From JAAFJT01 sp043772905 (GTDB taxonomy: Bacteria > Bacteroidota > Bacteroidia > Chitinophagales > Saprospiraceae): a DNA stretch of 64,000 nucleotides. The stretch spans positions 1 through 64,000 of the forward strand of contig JAYVFS010000239.1 in assembly GCA_043772905.1 (NCBI GenBank). The letters run 5' to 3'. Under the pieces are notes generated by a model. It was given only the letters and a program-made list of their open reading frames with translations. It searched no databases and was not told the DNA's origin. This document shows positions 26,744-34,907 of this stretch, one piece after another. The translations under genes and the position numbers were made by a program. The stretch's first letter is position 1. Every line of letters begins with the position of its first letter.

Positions 26744-28042
26744 TTAGTAGTTCTTTATTAACCAGTCTTTAAAGCTTGTAAAGTCTGTTCCTATCTGTGT
26801 AGCACTTTTTTCTTTATCAGCGAGGCTGGCTAAACGTTCTGGAATAGATATTTTTCGCTCTAAAATACTTTCCATATCGTCTAAGAACTTCGTCGGATGG
26901 GCAGTTTCTAAGACTACGCCTACTACATCATGCTCTTTCTGATACTCTTTTAAAGCCAAATAACCCACAGCACCATGAGGGTCAATGATGTAATTATACT
27001 TCTTAAAGACCTCTTTTACGCCTTCTTTTGTTGCTTCATCATCAAAAGTATAACCTTTTATTTCCTTTGTCATATTGTTCCACGTAGAACCATAGATATC
27101 TAACATGCGAGTAAAATTAGAAGGATTGCCAACGTCCATAGCGTTAGAAAGCGTTCTTACTGAGGGGGTCGGTTTGTACTCCCCTGTCTCTAAATACTGT
27201 GGAACGACATCGTTTGCATTCGTTGCAGCGATGAATTCCTGTACAGGTAAGCCCATTTTTTTAGCAAAAAGCCCTGCTGTAAGGTTGCCAAAGTTGCCAG
27301 AGGGCACGCTGAAAACGACAGGTTTGCCGTTCGTTTCAAGCTGTTTATAGGCTTCAAAGTAGTAGAAACTTTGAGGTATTAAGCGGGCAATATTGATAGA
27401 ATTGGCAGAACTTAAACGAATTTTACTCGTCAAAGTATCATCTAAAAAGGCTTGTTTCACTAAGGCTTGACAATCATCAAACGTGCCATCAACCTCTAAG
27501 GCAGCAATGTTTTTACCCAATGTTGTCAATTGTTTTTCTTGCAACATACTTACTTTGCCCGAAGGATAAAGGATAACGACCTTTATGCCCAATGCTTCAT
27601 AGAACCCAGCCGCTACGGCCCCACCCGTATCACCTGATGTTGCAACCAAAATGACTAATTCTTGATTGTCATTTCTATTAAAATAAGACATCAATTGCGC
27701 CATAAACCGTGCGCCAAAGTCCTTGAAAGCCAATGATGGACCATGAAACAACTCTAAAATATGGGTATTGTCATCGAGTTTGACAACAGGTGCAGGGAAG
27801 TCAATAGCGGACTCAACGATATTTTTTAAGTCGTTTTCAGGTATCGCATCGCCTATCATTGTCTTTGCGACTTCAAAAGCAATGCTTTGGAACGACTGAC
27901 TTTTTAGATTTTTAATGAAATTTTCAGGCAATCGAGGGATACTTTCGGGCATATACAAGCCATTGTCTTCTGGTAAACCTTTGAAAACAGCTTGTTTGAG
28001 GGAGACGAATTTTGTCGGATTTTTTGTACTATAAAGTTTCAT
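26744..28042 (-). CDS. thrC: Threonine synthase
   Basis: A 432-residue PLP enzyme that converts O-phosphohomoserine to threonine. The PLP lysine is Lys107 in GPSLAFKDFGARF. VATSGDTGGAVAAGF and VFSVPSGNFGNLTAG bind cofactor and substrate phosphate. Length is typical. It follows thrB on the same strand (114-base gap). The fused aspartate kinase/homoserine dehydrogenase gene often found before thrB is absent. A parS-like site lies within the coding sequence at 27076, and a TACTGAGGGG copy at 27158 encodes TPSV. Confidence 0.95.
   Translation of the reverse strand: MKLYSTKNPTKFVSLKQAVFKGLPEDNGLYMPESIPRLPENFIKNLKSQSFQSIAFEVAKTMIGDAIPENDLKNIVESAIDFPAPVVKLDDNTHILELFHGPSLAFKDFGARFMAQLMSYFNRNDNQELVILVATSGDTGGAVAAGFYEALGIKVVILYPSGKVSMLQEKQLTTLGKNIAALEVDGTFDDCQALVKQAFLDDTLTSKIRLSSANSINIARLIPQSFYYFEAYKQLETNGKPVVFSVPSGNFGNLTAGLFAKKMGLPVQEFIAATNANDVVPQYLETGEYKPTPSVRTLSNAMDVGNPSNFTRMLDIYGSTWNNMTKEIKGYTFDDEATKEGVKEVFKKYNYIIDPHGAVGYLALKEYQKEHDVVGVVLETAHPTKFLDDMESILERKISIPERLASLADKEKSATQIGTDFTSFKDWLIKNY
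27076..27091 (+). promoter_or_regulatory. parS-like site 3, inside thrC
   Basis: TGTTCCACGTAGAACC lies within the thrC coding region. Conservation of the 14-base core inside a gene argues against a simple promoter operator. Confidence 0.6.
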
Positions 28043-28094
28043 TGCTTGATTTTGACGCTTAATTAAGCGAAATTTAATTGGTTATAAAAACAAA

Positions 28095-28110
28095 AGTTCT
28101 ACGTGGAACA
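28095..28110 (-). promoter_or_regulatory. parS-like site 4
   Basis: AGTTCTACGTGGAACA in the thrB-thrC gap, inverted relative to site 5. Confidence 0.6.
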
Positions 28111-28130
28111 CGGATTTTATATAGAAATTG

Positions 28131-28146
28131 TGTTCCACGTAGAACA
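28131..28146 (+). promoter_or_regulatory. parS-like site 5
   Basis: TGTTCCACGTAGAACA, one mismatch from the parS form TGTTCCACGTGGAACA, 20 bases from site 4. Confidence 0.65.
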
Positions 28147-28156
28147 ATGAAGTTAT

Positions 28157-29122
28157 TTAACAGAGAACTGTACCTTCCATATTGATAGGTGAAATGTACA
28201 ATTCACATTCAATATTATGCTTTTCATAGATTTTTTGCATTGCTATACCTGTATTTTCAGCTACTAAACTGTTTTCAGATAGTGCAAAAATAGATGGACC
28301 TGAACCTGAAATAGAGCAACCAAGCACCCCCTCAGTATAAGCCGCTTCTTTTATCTCAAAAAAGTGCGGAATTAATGAAGCACGTTGTGGTTCGATAAGC
28401 ACATCAACCAATGAGCGACGAATCAAATCAAAATCAGAATTGAACATACCTATGATGAATGCGCCCATATTGGCGGTTTGTTTGACGGCATTTTTCAAGG
28501 ACACTTCTGTTTTTAGCATCGCCCTCGCCTCTTTTGTCAACACTTCTACTTTGGGATAAATGACCGTGGCGTACATACCACGTGGTACATGAATACGATG
28601 CACATCATTTGTCGCAGAATCACGCACCAGTGTAAAACCACCTAAAAGTGATGGCGCAACATTGTCTGCATGAATAGCACCACTTGCGATACTCTCTCCT
28701 AAGACTGCAAATTCAAGTAAATCACGTTTTTCCAACGGGCGACGAAGCAATTCATTGATGGCAAAAACGGCTGCTGCCGCACTCGCTGCACTTGACCCTA
28801 AGCCTGAACCGAAAGGCATTTTCTTATGAATGTCCATTTCAATACCGCGTTTTGATTCGCCTAAATGTTCGAGCAGTTTCAACGCAGCATAGCCTGCTGT
28901 ATTTTTTTCTGCTTCATAAGGCAGTTTGCCACCTGTTATTTTGGTGATACGCAAACCAGGTTCGTTTGAAAAACGGACAACGATTTCGTCGCCTGGTTTT
29001 TCCAAAGCGAAACCGAGAACGTCAAAACCACATGCGACATTCGCTACACTGGCTGGTGCGAAAACTTTGATGCCCGTTTTGTTTTTTGTTGAAGTAATAA
29101 TAGTCGGATTAGACATTTCCAT
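28157..29122 (-). CDS. thrB: Homoserine kinase
   Basis: A 321-residue GHMP kinase that phosphorylates homoserine, supplying the substrate of ThrC. Motif 1 VFAPASVANVACGFDVLGFAL is at 20-40, the ATP loop PFGSGLGSSAASAAAA at 103-118, and GCSISGSGPSIFAL near the C-terminus. ATGs at 29122 and 29116 are both possible. Length suits either. A TACTGAGGGGG copy at 28327 encodes YTEG. Together with thrC it forms the last two steps of threonine synthesis. Its leader holds a terminator-like hairpin and a parS-like site. Confidence 0.95.
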   Translation of the reverse strand: MEMSNPTIITSTKNKTGIKVFAPASVANVACGFDVLGFALEKPGDEIVVRFSNEPGLRITKITGGKLPYEAEKNTAGYAALKLLEHLGESKRGIEMDIHKKMPFGSGLGSSAASAAAAVFAINELLRRPLEKRDLLEFAVLGESIASGAIHADNVAPSLLGGFTLVRDSATNDVHRIHVPRGMYATVIYPKVEVLTKEARAMLKTEVSLKNAVKQTANMGAFIIGMFNSDFDLIRRSLVDVLIEPQRASLIPHFFEIKEAAYTEGVLGCSISGSGPSIFALSENSLVAENTGIAMQKIYEKHNIECELYISPINMEGTVLC

Positions 29123-29172
29123 ATTGTAGCATTTTTGACCCCCTCAGTATTTTGAATATTCAAAAACATATT

Positions 29173-29188
29173 TGTTCCACGTAGAACA
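29173..29188 (+). promoter_or_regulatory. parS-like site 6
   Basis: TGTTCCACGTAGAACA in the leader of thrB, identical to site 5. Confidence 0.65.
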
Positions 29189-29208
29189 ATATAGGGTATA
29201 AAAAAAAG

Positions 29209-29234
29209 AATTGAGATGTGTTAACACCCCAATT
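29209..29234 (-). terminator. Promoter-proximal terminator-like hairpin before thrB
   Basis: The hairpin is centred on the palindrome GTGTTAACAC with AATTG/CAATT ends and two mismatches. On the minus strand it is followed by C and seven or more T. It lies between the putative thrB promoter (29254) and the gene, so it could attenuate transcription. Confidence 0.45.
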
Positions 29235-29253
29235 TTTTACTGATTAAGTGGTG

Positions 29254-29261
29254 CAAAGTTA
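29254..29261 (-). promoter_or_regulatory. TAnnTTTG promoter box for thrB-thrC
   Basis: TAACTTTG on the minus strand, about 130 bases before thrB. It has GCACC after it, like several other boxes here. Confidence 0.5.
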
Positions 29262-29334
29262 CGTGGAAATTCCACTAAATTCATCTTGCCTTTTAAGATT
29301 TTATATCTTTTAGAAAAAGTATAAGGCACTAAAG

Positions 29335-29373
29335 AAAAAAGGTTCGTATTCTTGCGAGATACGAACCTTTTTT
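29335..29373 (-). terminator. Terminator after the outer-membrane protein gene
   Basis: Stem GGTTCGTAT/ATACGAACC with a 9-base loop, flanked by A and T runs. It lies 16 bases beyond the stop codon of the leftward gene. Confidence 0.85.
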
Positions 29374-29388
29374 CTTTTAGAATAAAAC

Positions 29389-30747
29389 CTATTGGAACTT
29401 CCGTTTTAAGAACCAAGTATTGTCGTTGAGTGTAAAACCAAGATTGATTCTGAAATAATTTTCAGTAATGATTTTAGTTTTTAACTGACCATATTCTAAG
29501 CCTAGATTCATATAAGAAATTTGTTGACCTCGACCAACACGTAAAGGCAAACACATACCAATCGTGCCAGCTGTATTTTTCACTTGTTCACCTCCTAAAC
29601 TACGCGGGTCTGAACCTGTATGAAAACCAACACGATATCTAACTTTTTCTTCTTCTGATTTCAACTTGTTTTTGTCGAGAATAAACTCTGCACCAGCAGA
29701 AAACTGATTGGCATCTAAAAGCGTTTCAGGTTTTGCATCATTTTTATACTGACTCCATTTTGAAGCCTTGTACTCGATACCGCCCTTGAACAATAAACCA
29801 TTTTCGTACATAATGCCTGCACTATATTCGGAAGGCAAAACGCCACTACCCGCTTTGTCGGTAAAACTTGTAACAGAGTCAACCAAAGTACCCAAAACGC
29901 GATTGTAATAACGATTAGATTTAGTCGTAAAACTTGTTGAAGGATTGCCATAGAGACCAATGACGATGTGCTTCCTATCTCCTTGGTCATTTGGATTTTT
30001 CTTAGGGTCAAGTGTGAAATCATATTGTAAACCGCCATTCCACGAAAAACCTCTGATATTATAATCGTCATCAAAATAGTTGGCGTAACTAACAGATAAT
30101 TTATCGCCTAAAATAGATTGACGAATAGAATTGATTTTGCCAAAAACATAACCTACATTAACCCCAAAAGAAAACCCTTTGTAACTGATGCCATTGCCTA
30201 ACATACCGCGATAGGTGCCTCCACTACCAACAAAGTAATTGGTTAACGTTGATGAGTCCAAAGAATTTTGGGCAGGCGTAACGGTATTGATATTATAGCC
30301 AACCGTACTGTATGGCATTAGGCTCATAGCCATGCCCCAACGGACAGCACGTGGTTTACGGTCGAGCACTTCATTGATGACACTATATGTTGGGAAGCCC
30401 AAGGCAAGGTTATTGAGATTGCCACTCCACGCAGAACTATTGCCGCCACTGCTTTTCACATCAGTACTTTTGGCATAAAGACCAACTTCATAAGCCGTAG
30501 TACGCAAGGCAGGTAATGACGCTGGATTGAAAGGATTGAGGTGATATTTATCGCGATATGCTGCGGTCATACCACCCATACCTGCATTAGAAGCAAAATA
30601 CTGTGGATTCAAATTACCTAAGCCATAGCGAGATAACAGGGAATTTTCCTTAGGTTGATTTTGTTTATAGTTATTGTCAATAATTTGTGCATTTATAGTT
30701 AAAGCACTGATTGTCAATAAAATAAAAAAGCTAATTTTTTTTAACAT
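29389..30747 (-). CDS. Putative outer-membrane beta-barrel protein
   Basis: A 452-residue protein with the signal peptide MLKKISFFILLTISALTINAQ. It is followed by an N-terminal LLSRYGLGNLNPQYFASNAGMGGMTAA segment, typical of Bacteroidota outer-membrane proteins related to the FadL/PorV type. Alternating aromatic and polar strands continue to a C-terminal Phe-containing strand (TWFLKRKFQ). The gene sits directly downstream of coaX, an arrangement common in Bacteroidota. Its transport role is not known. No TACTGAGGGG copy lies within it. Confidence 0.75.
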   Translation of the reverse strand: MLKKISFFILLTISALTINAQIIDNNYKQNQPKENSLLSRYGLGNLNPQYFASNAGMGGMTAAYRDKYHLNPFNPASLPALRTTAYEVGLYAKSTDVKSSGGNSSAWSGNLNNLALGFPTYSVINEVLDRKPRAVRWGMAMSLMPYSTVGYNINTVTPAQNSLDSSTLTNYFVGSGGTYRGMLGNGISYKGFSFGVNVGYVFGKINSIRQSILGDKLSVSYANYFDDDYNIRGFSWNGGLQYDFTLDPKKNPNDQGDRKHIVIGLYGNPSTSFTTKSNRYYNRVLGTLVDSVTSFTDKAGSGVLPSEYSAGIMYENGLLFKGGIEYKASKWSQYKNDAKPETLLDANQFSAGAEFILDKNKLKSEEEKVRYRVGFHTGSDPRSLGGEQVKNTAGTIGMCLPLRVGRGQQISYMNLGLEYGQLKTKIITENYFRINLGFTLNDNTWFLKRKFQ

Positions 30748-30795
30748 TATATTTTTTTTACTTCGTAAGAGCTGAATTTTCGAAAAACAGTTCGT

Positions 30796-31533
30796 TTATT
30801 TTAATTGAAAATGATAATTCAAAATTTGATTCAAACCTTGTAAAACAAGATGTGGCTCAAAATATTTTTCTTTTAATTCAAGATTTTCATAAAGATATTC
30901 TCCATCGCCACCCGTCAAAATAACAGTAAATTCACCCATCTTTTTCTCTAAACGTTTGACAAAGCCTTCTACCTCGGAGAGTAAGCCAATTTGTGCGCCT
31001 GCCCGCATTGCCGTCTCTGTGGTATCTCCTATTAACGCTACCCCCTCTGTATTGCGCTCGATTAACGGTAATTTTGCTGTAAAATAATTCATCGCTTTCA
31101 AACGCATCGTTAAGCCAGGTGAAATATTCCCGCCAAGAAAAACGCCATTTTTATCCAAACAATTATACGTTATACACGTACCACTATCTATGACGAGACA
31201 GTTTTTTTTAGGAAAAAGAAAATTTGCTGCGACTACAGCTGCTAAACGATCTTTTCCTAAGGTGTCGGGTGTGGCGTAATTATTTTGAATGGGCAAAGGG
31301 GTGTTGTGTGCTAATTTTATAAAAGGGAGATGTTTTTTTAAAAAAATTTCGACCCCCTCAGTATCCAATCCCGTTGCAGAAAGAATAGAACCTTCGACGG
31401 TGCGCCCATCTTGCAAACGCTCATTCAGCCAACTTAACGCTGATGATTGCATAATCGCTTTCTCGACAAGTGTATTTTTTTCGTAAAAAGCCAACTTGGT
31501 GCGTGTATTTCCTATATCAACGACGAGATTCAT
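30796..31533 (-). CDS. coaX: Type III pantothenate kinase
   Basis: A 245-residue ASKHA-fold kinase for the first step of coenzyme A synthesis. The phosphate-1 loop VVDIGNTRTK is at 4-13, the phosphate-2 motif CLVIDSGTCITYN is near 115-125, and GGNISPGLTMRLKAMN follows, the standard CoaX triad. Length is normal. One exact motif copy (31353, DTEG) and one TACAGAGGGG variant (31041, NTEG) lie within it. The outer-membrane protein gene follows 48 bases downstream on the same strand and is probably co-transcribed. Confidence 0.95.
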   Translation of the reverse strand: MNLVVDIGNTRTKLAFYEKNTLVEKAIMQSSALSWLNERLQDGRTVEGSILSATGLDTEGVEIFLKKHLPFIKLAHNTPLPIQNNYATPDTLGKDRLAAVVAANFLFPKKNCLVIDSGTCITYNCLDKNGVFLGGNISPGLTMRLKAMNYFTAKLPLIERNTEGVALIGDTTETAMRAGAQIGLLSEVEGFVKRLEKKMGEFTVILTGGDGEYLYENLELKEKYFEPHLVLQGLNQILNYHFQLK

Positions 31534-31555
31534 TCAAATTTTTTAAAAAGCCGCG

Positions 31556-31563
31556 CAAAGATA
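31556..31563 (-). promoter_or_regulatory. TAnnTTTG promoter box for coaX
   Basis: TATCTTTG on the minus strand lies 23 bases before the coaX ATG and is followed by GCGC. Confidence 0.5.
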
Positions 31564-32172
31564 AGTCACTTACAGCATTTATTTTGAAAAAAGACCCCCT
31601 CTGTATTTCGAGAGACCAAAGGTATTTTGTATGGAAGTTCTAATGGCGTATTTACGAGGATAGAAGAGAATGTTAAAATTTTCAGTCACAGATTTTTGAT
31701 TTTATGTGCGGTTTTAGGTTCTTTTTAAAAAAAATGACTAAAAAAATAAACCCGTTAATTGCATGAATTTTGTAAAGTGTTTTAATTCAATAGTTTATAA
31801 AAAAAAATTAATTGAATGTATTAAAAAAATATTGAATTTATACCAAAAATGTTTTAACCTTTGCACCATCTTATAAAGTTGAACAATGCAAACAAGACGT
31901 TAAAAATGTTAACGATACTTTAACAGTTGTGCAAGTTCCGTAATTTGTTCTTTTCTTTGATGCATCAATTAGTTGAGCAGTTGAAACAAAACATAATTCA
32001 AACAAAACTATAAAACCACGAACGAAGCCTTAGCCAAACCTTATGTAGAATTCACAGCTATTTTTTGTGAAATAATACCACGAACATATTTTTATAATAA
32101 TCCATATTTTTTACCGAACATATCTTGAACTAAATTTTTTAACAGCTGCGAAAGCAATCAAATTACAGGCTC
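31564..32172. other. Long intergenic region before an unknown gene
   Basis: About 610 AT-rich bases. It contains a TACAGAGGGG variant (31595-31605), the box-like AACCTTTGCACC near 31856, and repeated GTTAA/TTAAC words around 31900-31930. The last ~300 bases could be a long leader of the rightward gene. No coding signal or RNA family is recognised. Confidence 0.4.
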
Positions 32173-32778
32173 ATGGCTAATATCTTTACACATTTTCAGG
32201 CGACTATTTTGAGTCAGCCTGAACTTGCTGAAACGAGCAAGCCGCTTATGCGGAAATCCCTACAACGAACAGAAAAAGAAACGAGAGAGTATGACAATTG
32301 GAAAGAAACCTCAAAACTTTCAACGATTCTGCTCTATTTGCAGGAGGAATGTCAAAAGCATCTGTCGTCTCCGACAAAAACACATGATGGGATTGATTTT
32401 TATGGTACGGCTTCTGCACGCGGTTTTCGTATGCACCCCGCGCTGACACGTTTCCCCGATGTACACATCAAATATTTATTCGATTTTTTGAAAGAAAGAC
32501 TCATCGCCCTTGATTATCAAGCCGTTTCTTCTGATACGACGACTTTTCAACGCGGTGATTATTGGGTGGAGACGATTCATCGTCACGTCCTTCGTGCGCC
32601 TAATGCCAAAGGCTGCTATGCCGACAATTTAGTGGGCGGTTTCGGTCAAATTACGATTGAAATGCTCTTGAAAGACAACAGGCTTTGCACTTTGCGCTTA
32701 GAAGCCACCGTTCCAGATTCCGATTTGCCGCGACCTACTGATGATTTCGCTAATCTTATACAGCTGTTACCGGCTTAA
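32173..32778 (+). CDS. Hypothetical cytoplasmic protein
   Basis: A 201-residue protein without a signal peptide or membrane helix. The first 65 residues look helical and charged. The rest (about 70-200) alternates strands and helices, with GIDFYGTASARGFRMHPALTRFPD, a stretch rich in aromatic and acidic residues, and ITIEMLLKDNRLCTLRLEATVP near the end. No family is recognised. It is clearly a gene, to judge by its length, its clean terminator and the protein-like composition. No TACTGAGGGG copy lies within it. Confidence 0.7.
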   Translation: MANIFTHFQATILSQPELAETSKPLMRKSLQRTEKETREYDNWKETSKLSTILLYLQEECQKHLSSPTKTHDGIDFYGTASARGFRMHPALTRFPDVHIKYLFDFLKERLIALDYQAVSSDTTTFQRGDYWVETIHRHVLRAPNAKGCYADNLVGGFGQITIEMLLKDNRLCTLRLEATVPDSDLPRPTDDFANLIQLLPA

Positions 32779-32810
32779 CCATCGAAATAGTTTCAACCAA
32801 CAATTTTACA

Positions 32811-32842
32811 AAAACTCCGACGTCTTCCCGAGTCGGAGTTTT
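32811..32842. terminator. Terminator between convergent genes
   Basis: Stem AAAACTCCGAC/GTCGGAGTTTT with a 10-base loop and a T run on the plus strand. It serves the unknown gene and probably the convergent PaiB gene. Confidence 0.85.
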
Positions 32843-32848
32843 CTTTTT

Positions 32849-33472
32849 TTATAAAGGTCGTTTCTCACGCATTTGCCGAGCGACTTCATGCGCTTGACCA
32901 TCATTAGTTTTTTCTAAGGCTTCTACAACTTGTTGATAATCAATATCTTTTCTGTTTTGAGACAGTTTGGCTTTTGCTTGAACATCGTCTAAGGTCATTT
33001 CAAAACCGACAATGCCTATTATTTCTCTTTTCAAAAAATCGGCGGACATGTGTTCCATTAGCTTAGGGCTTTCAACAGAAGCTTCGTATTTCTCTGTCAA
33101 ATGACTAACGGAATCCCACAATTCATCATCGGTCAATATTTTGATTTTTCCACGGACATGTACGGCACTGTAATTCCATGTTGAAACATTTTCATGTGTG
33201 TACCACGATGAGGAAATATAAGCGTGCGCTCCGTGAAAAATCACTAAGGCGTGTGAGTCTTCCAACAGCAATTTTTCGTGTGGATTGGCTCGTGAGACAT
33301 GCCCCCTCAGTATTGGTTCATCGGTTGCCGTTTTTTCAAGCATGATGGGTATGTGTGTTGCAAAAGGCATCCCCTCAGTATCAACGCTGACGAGTGTTGC
33401 AAAACCATTGTTTTTGATGAAATCAAAGATTTCTGCTTGATTTTCGATGCAGTTTATTTTAGGAACGTACAT
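32849..33472 (-). CDS. PaiB-family FMN-binding regulator
   Basis: A 207-residue protein of the PaiB family, a split-barrel flavoprotein. Hallmarks are the N-terminal MYVPKINCIENQAEIFDFI, the barrel segment FATLVSVDTEGMPFATHIPI, HVSRANPHEKLL, and AYISSSWYTHENVSTWNYSAVHVRG. In Bacillus the founder protein represses sporulation and protease genes; a repressor role here is inferred only. Two motif copies lie just 69 bases apart (33302, ILRG; 33371, DTEG). Confidence 0.88.
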   Translation of the reverse strand: MYVPKINCIENQAEIFDFIKNNGFATLVSVDTEGMPFATHIPIMLEKTATDEPILRGHVSRANPHEKLLLEDSHALVIFHGAHAYISSSWYTHENVSTWNYSAVHVRGKIKILTDDELWDSVSHLTEKYEASVESPKLMEHMSADFLKREIIGIVGFEMTLDDVQAKAKLSQNRKDIDYQQVVEALEKTNDGQAHEVARQMREKRPL

Positions 33473-33619
33473 TTTTAGACGATTTAATAATTTTGTAAAA
33501 TTTTTACTTTAAGTATTGCACCCAATTTGGGAACAGTGTATCTTTACAGCTTAATGGGTCATAAATTTAAAAAGTAATGAATTGAAAGGAGGCGTTTTTA
33601 ATTTTTAAAAATTATAAAT

Positions 33620-33931
33620 ATGCGGGTTATCGCACTAAAAACGTTAAAAACATATTGGGCAAAGGAAACTATCGTAGAGCAAGCACTTAAAAGTTGGTAT
33701 GCTGTGGTCGTAAAAGCTGAATGGAGCAACCCCAATGAATTAAAGAAACAATTTGAAAACGCATCAATCATTTCAAATAAAAGAGTCGTGTTTAATATTC
33801 ACGGCAATAAATATAGATTAATTGTAGACATAGAGTATTCAATAAAGCAAGTTTATATTGTTTGGATAGGTACACATGTCGAATATGATAAAATAAACGT
33901 AGAAGATGTTGAATATAAAAGGATTAATTAA
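33620..33931 (+). CDS. higB: HigB-type mRNA interferase toxin
   Basis: A 103-residue RelE-like toxin that would cleave mRNA on the ribosome. The small alpha/beta fold has the HigB pattern: an ALKSWYAVVVKAEWSNPNEL helix, RVVFNIHGNKYRLIVDIEY and VYIVWIGTHVEYDKIN. It precedes and overlaps its antitoxin gene by 26 bases, the usual order for higBA. No motif copies are present in the pair, consistent with a mobile module. Confidence 0.9.
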   Translation: MRVIALKTLKTYWAKETIVEQALKSWYAVVVKAEWSNPNELKKQFENASIISNKRVVFNIHGNKYRLIVDIEYSIKQVYIVWIGTHVEYDKINVEDVEYKRIN

Positions 33932-34274
33932 AACAGAAGAACAGTACGAAGAGGCTCTTGAAAGAGCCTATGAACTGATGCAACTTGATTTATCAGAAGA
34001 ATCAGTTGAGTTAAATGAGTTGGAACTTTTGGGTGTACTGATTGAACAGTATGAGAAAATACACTATCCAATTGCGCCACCGCACCCAATTGAGGCAATA
34101 AAATTTCATCTTGACCAAATGGGGATTAGTGAAACGGAACTTAATAAAATTTTAGGTTCACGTAGCCGCAAATCTGAAATTTTAAGTGGTAAGCGTAAAT
34201 TGAGTCTTTCGATGATTCGGATTTTATATGAGAAATTAAAAATTCCTGCTGAAACCTTGATTGCAGCTTACTAA
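33906..34274 (+). CDS. higA: HigA-type antitoxin
   Basis: A 122-residue protein. An acidic N-terminal part (about 1-55) that likely wraps the toxin is followed by HPIEAIKFHLDQMGISETELNKILGSRSRKSEILSGKRKLSLSMIRI, a helix-turn-helix that would repress the operon. The toxin-first order and the overlap with higB support the call. Its 3' end overlaps, on the opposite strand, the tail of the neighbouring unknown frame. Confidence 0.9.
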   Translation: MLNIKGLIKTEEQYEEALERAYELMQLDLSEESVELNELELLGVLIEQYEKIHYPIAPPHPIEAIKFHLDQMGISETELNKILGSRSRKSEILSGKRKLSLSMIRILYEKLKIPAETLIAAY

Positions 34275-34764
34275 AATGTTCATTTCTTTTGTAAAACGAG
34301 GTTTTACATTTATAAAAAAAGCCACCCGAAGGTGGCTGTGGATTTTCTGAATTAATAAAAACCCAAAGTTTTTGATAATTTGAGCAATGTTCTTTTTCAA
34401 AAAGAAAATCTTTTGTTGGTAAATAACGATTCGGCAAATCCTTTTTTTCAATAATTTGACAACTATTCCAATTCAAGTCTTTATCTATATCCGCTTTTAA
34501 AACGGCTGATTCACCGCCCATGAAGAGTTCAAGTTGTGATATTTCTCCTTTTACAAATTGATTTAATAACAGAGATGTTGTACGATATATCAACCACCGA
34601 TTTGATGTATCATTTCTATCGACCCAATCAAACAAATATAAATGCTTATTGGCATGTAAATATAAAGTCAACAAGGGACCATCAATGTTTACTAAATCCA
34701 CTACACGGATTAGTAAATCTTTAAATTCTTGATGTGTGAATAAATTACCTTTTAAAACTTCCAT
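34141..34764 (-). CDS. Hypothetical protein with an odd 3' end
   Basis: A 207-residue frame starting MEVLKGNLFTHQEFKDLL, unrecognised and probably cytoplasmic. The first ~130 residues look like an ordinary globular protein. From about residue 145, the frame runs through an intrinsic terminator (34320-34337) and then antisense to the end of higA. Shifting the frame near 34370 would meet a stop (TTATTAA region) before the terminator. The original gene probably ended there and a small indel now extends it. The segment beyond the hairpin is unlikely to be native. Confidence 0.5.
   Translation of the reverse strand: MEVLKGNLFTHQEFKDLLIRVVDLVNIDGPLLTLYLHANKHLYLFDWVDRNDTSNRWLIYRTTSLLLNQFVKGEISQLELFMGGESAVLKADIDKDLNWNSCQIIEKKDLPNRYLPTKDFLFEKEHCSNYQKLWVFINSENPQPPSGGFFYKCKTSFYKRNEHFSKLQSRFQQEFLISHIKSESSKDSIYAYHLKFQICGYVNLKFY
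34313..34337 (-). terminator. Intrinsic terminator inside the tail of the unknown frame
   Basis: On the minus strand AGCCACC-TTCG-GGTGGCT is followed by TTTTTTT. The tetraloop makes it strong. It would terminate the unknown gene before its open frame ends. Confidence 0.85.
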
Positions 34765-34907
34765 TTTTATCGAATATGTTCTCCATTGTGAGAACGGTTT
34801 TTGTTAAATCAGTAGCGTTCATAGCTTTAAATTGTGGTTCAAAAATAAGGTTTTTTATTTGAAATACAAGGGATAAACACGGCTCAAACTTCCTAACAAG
34901 TCAATTG

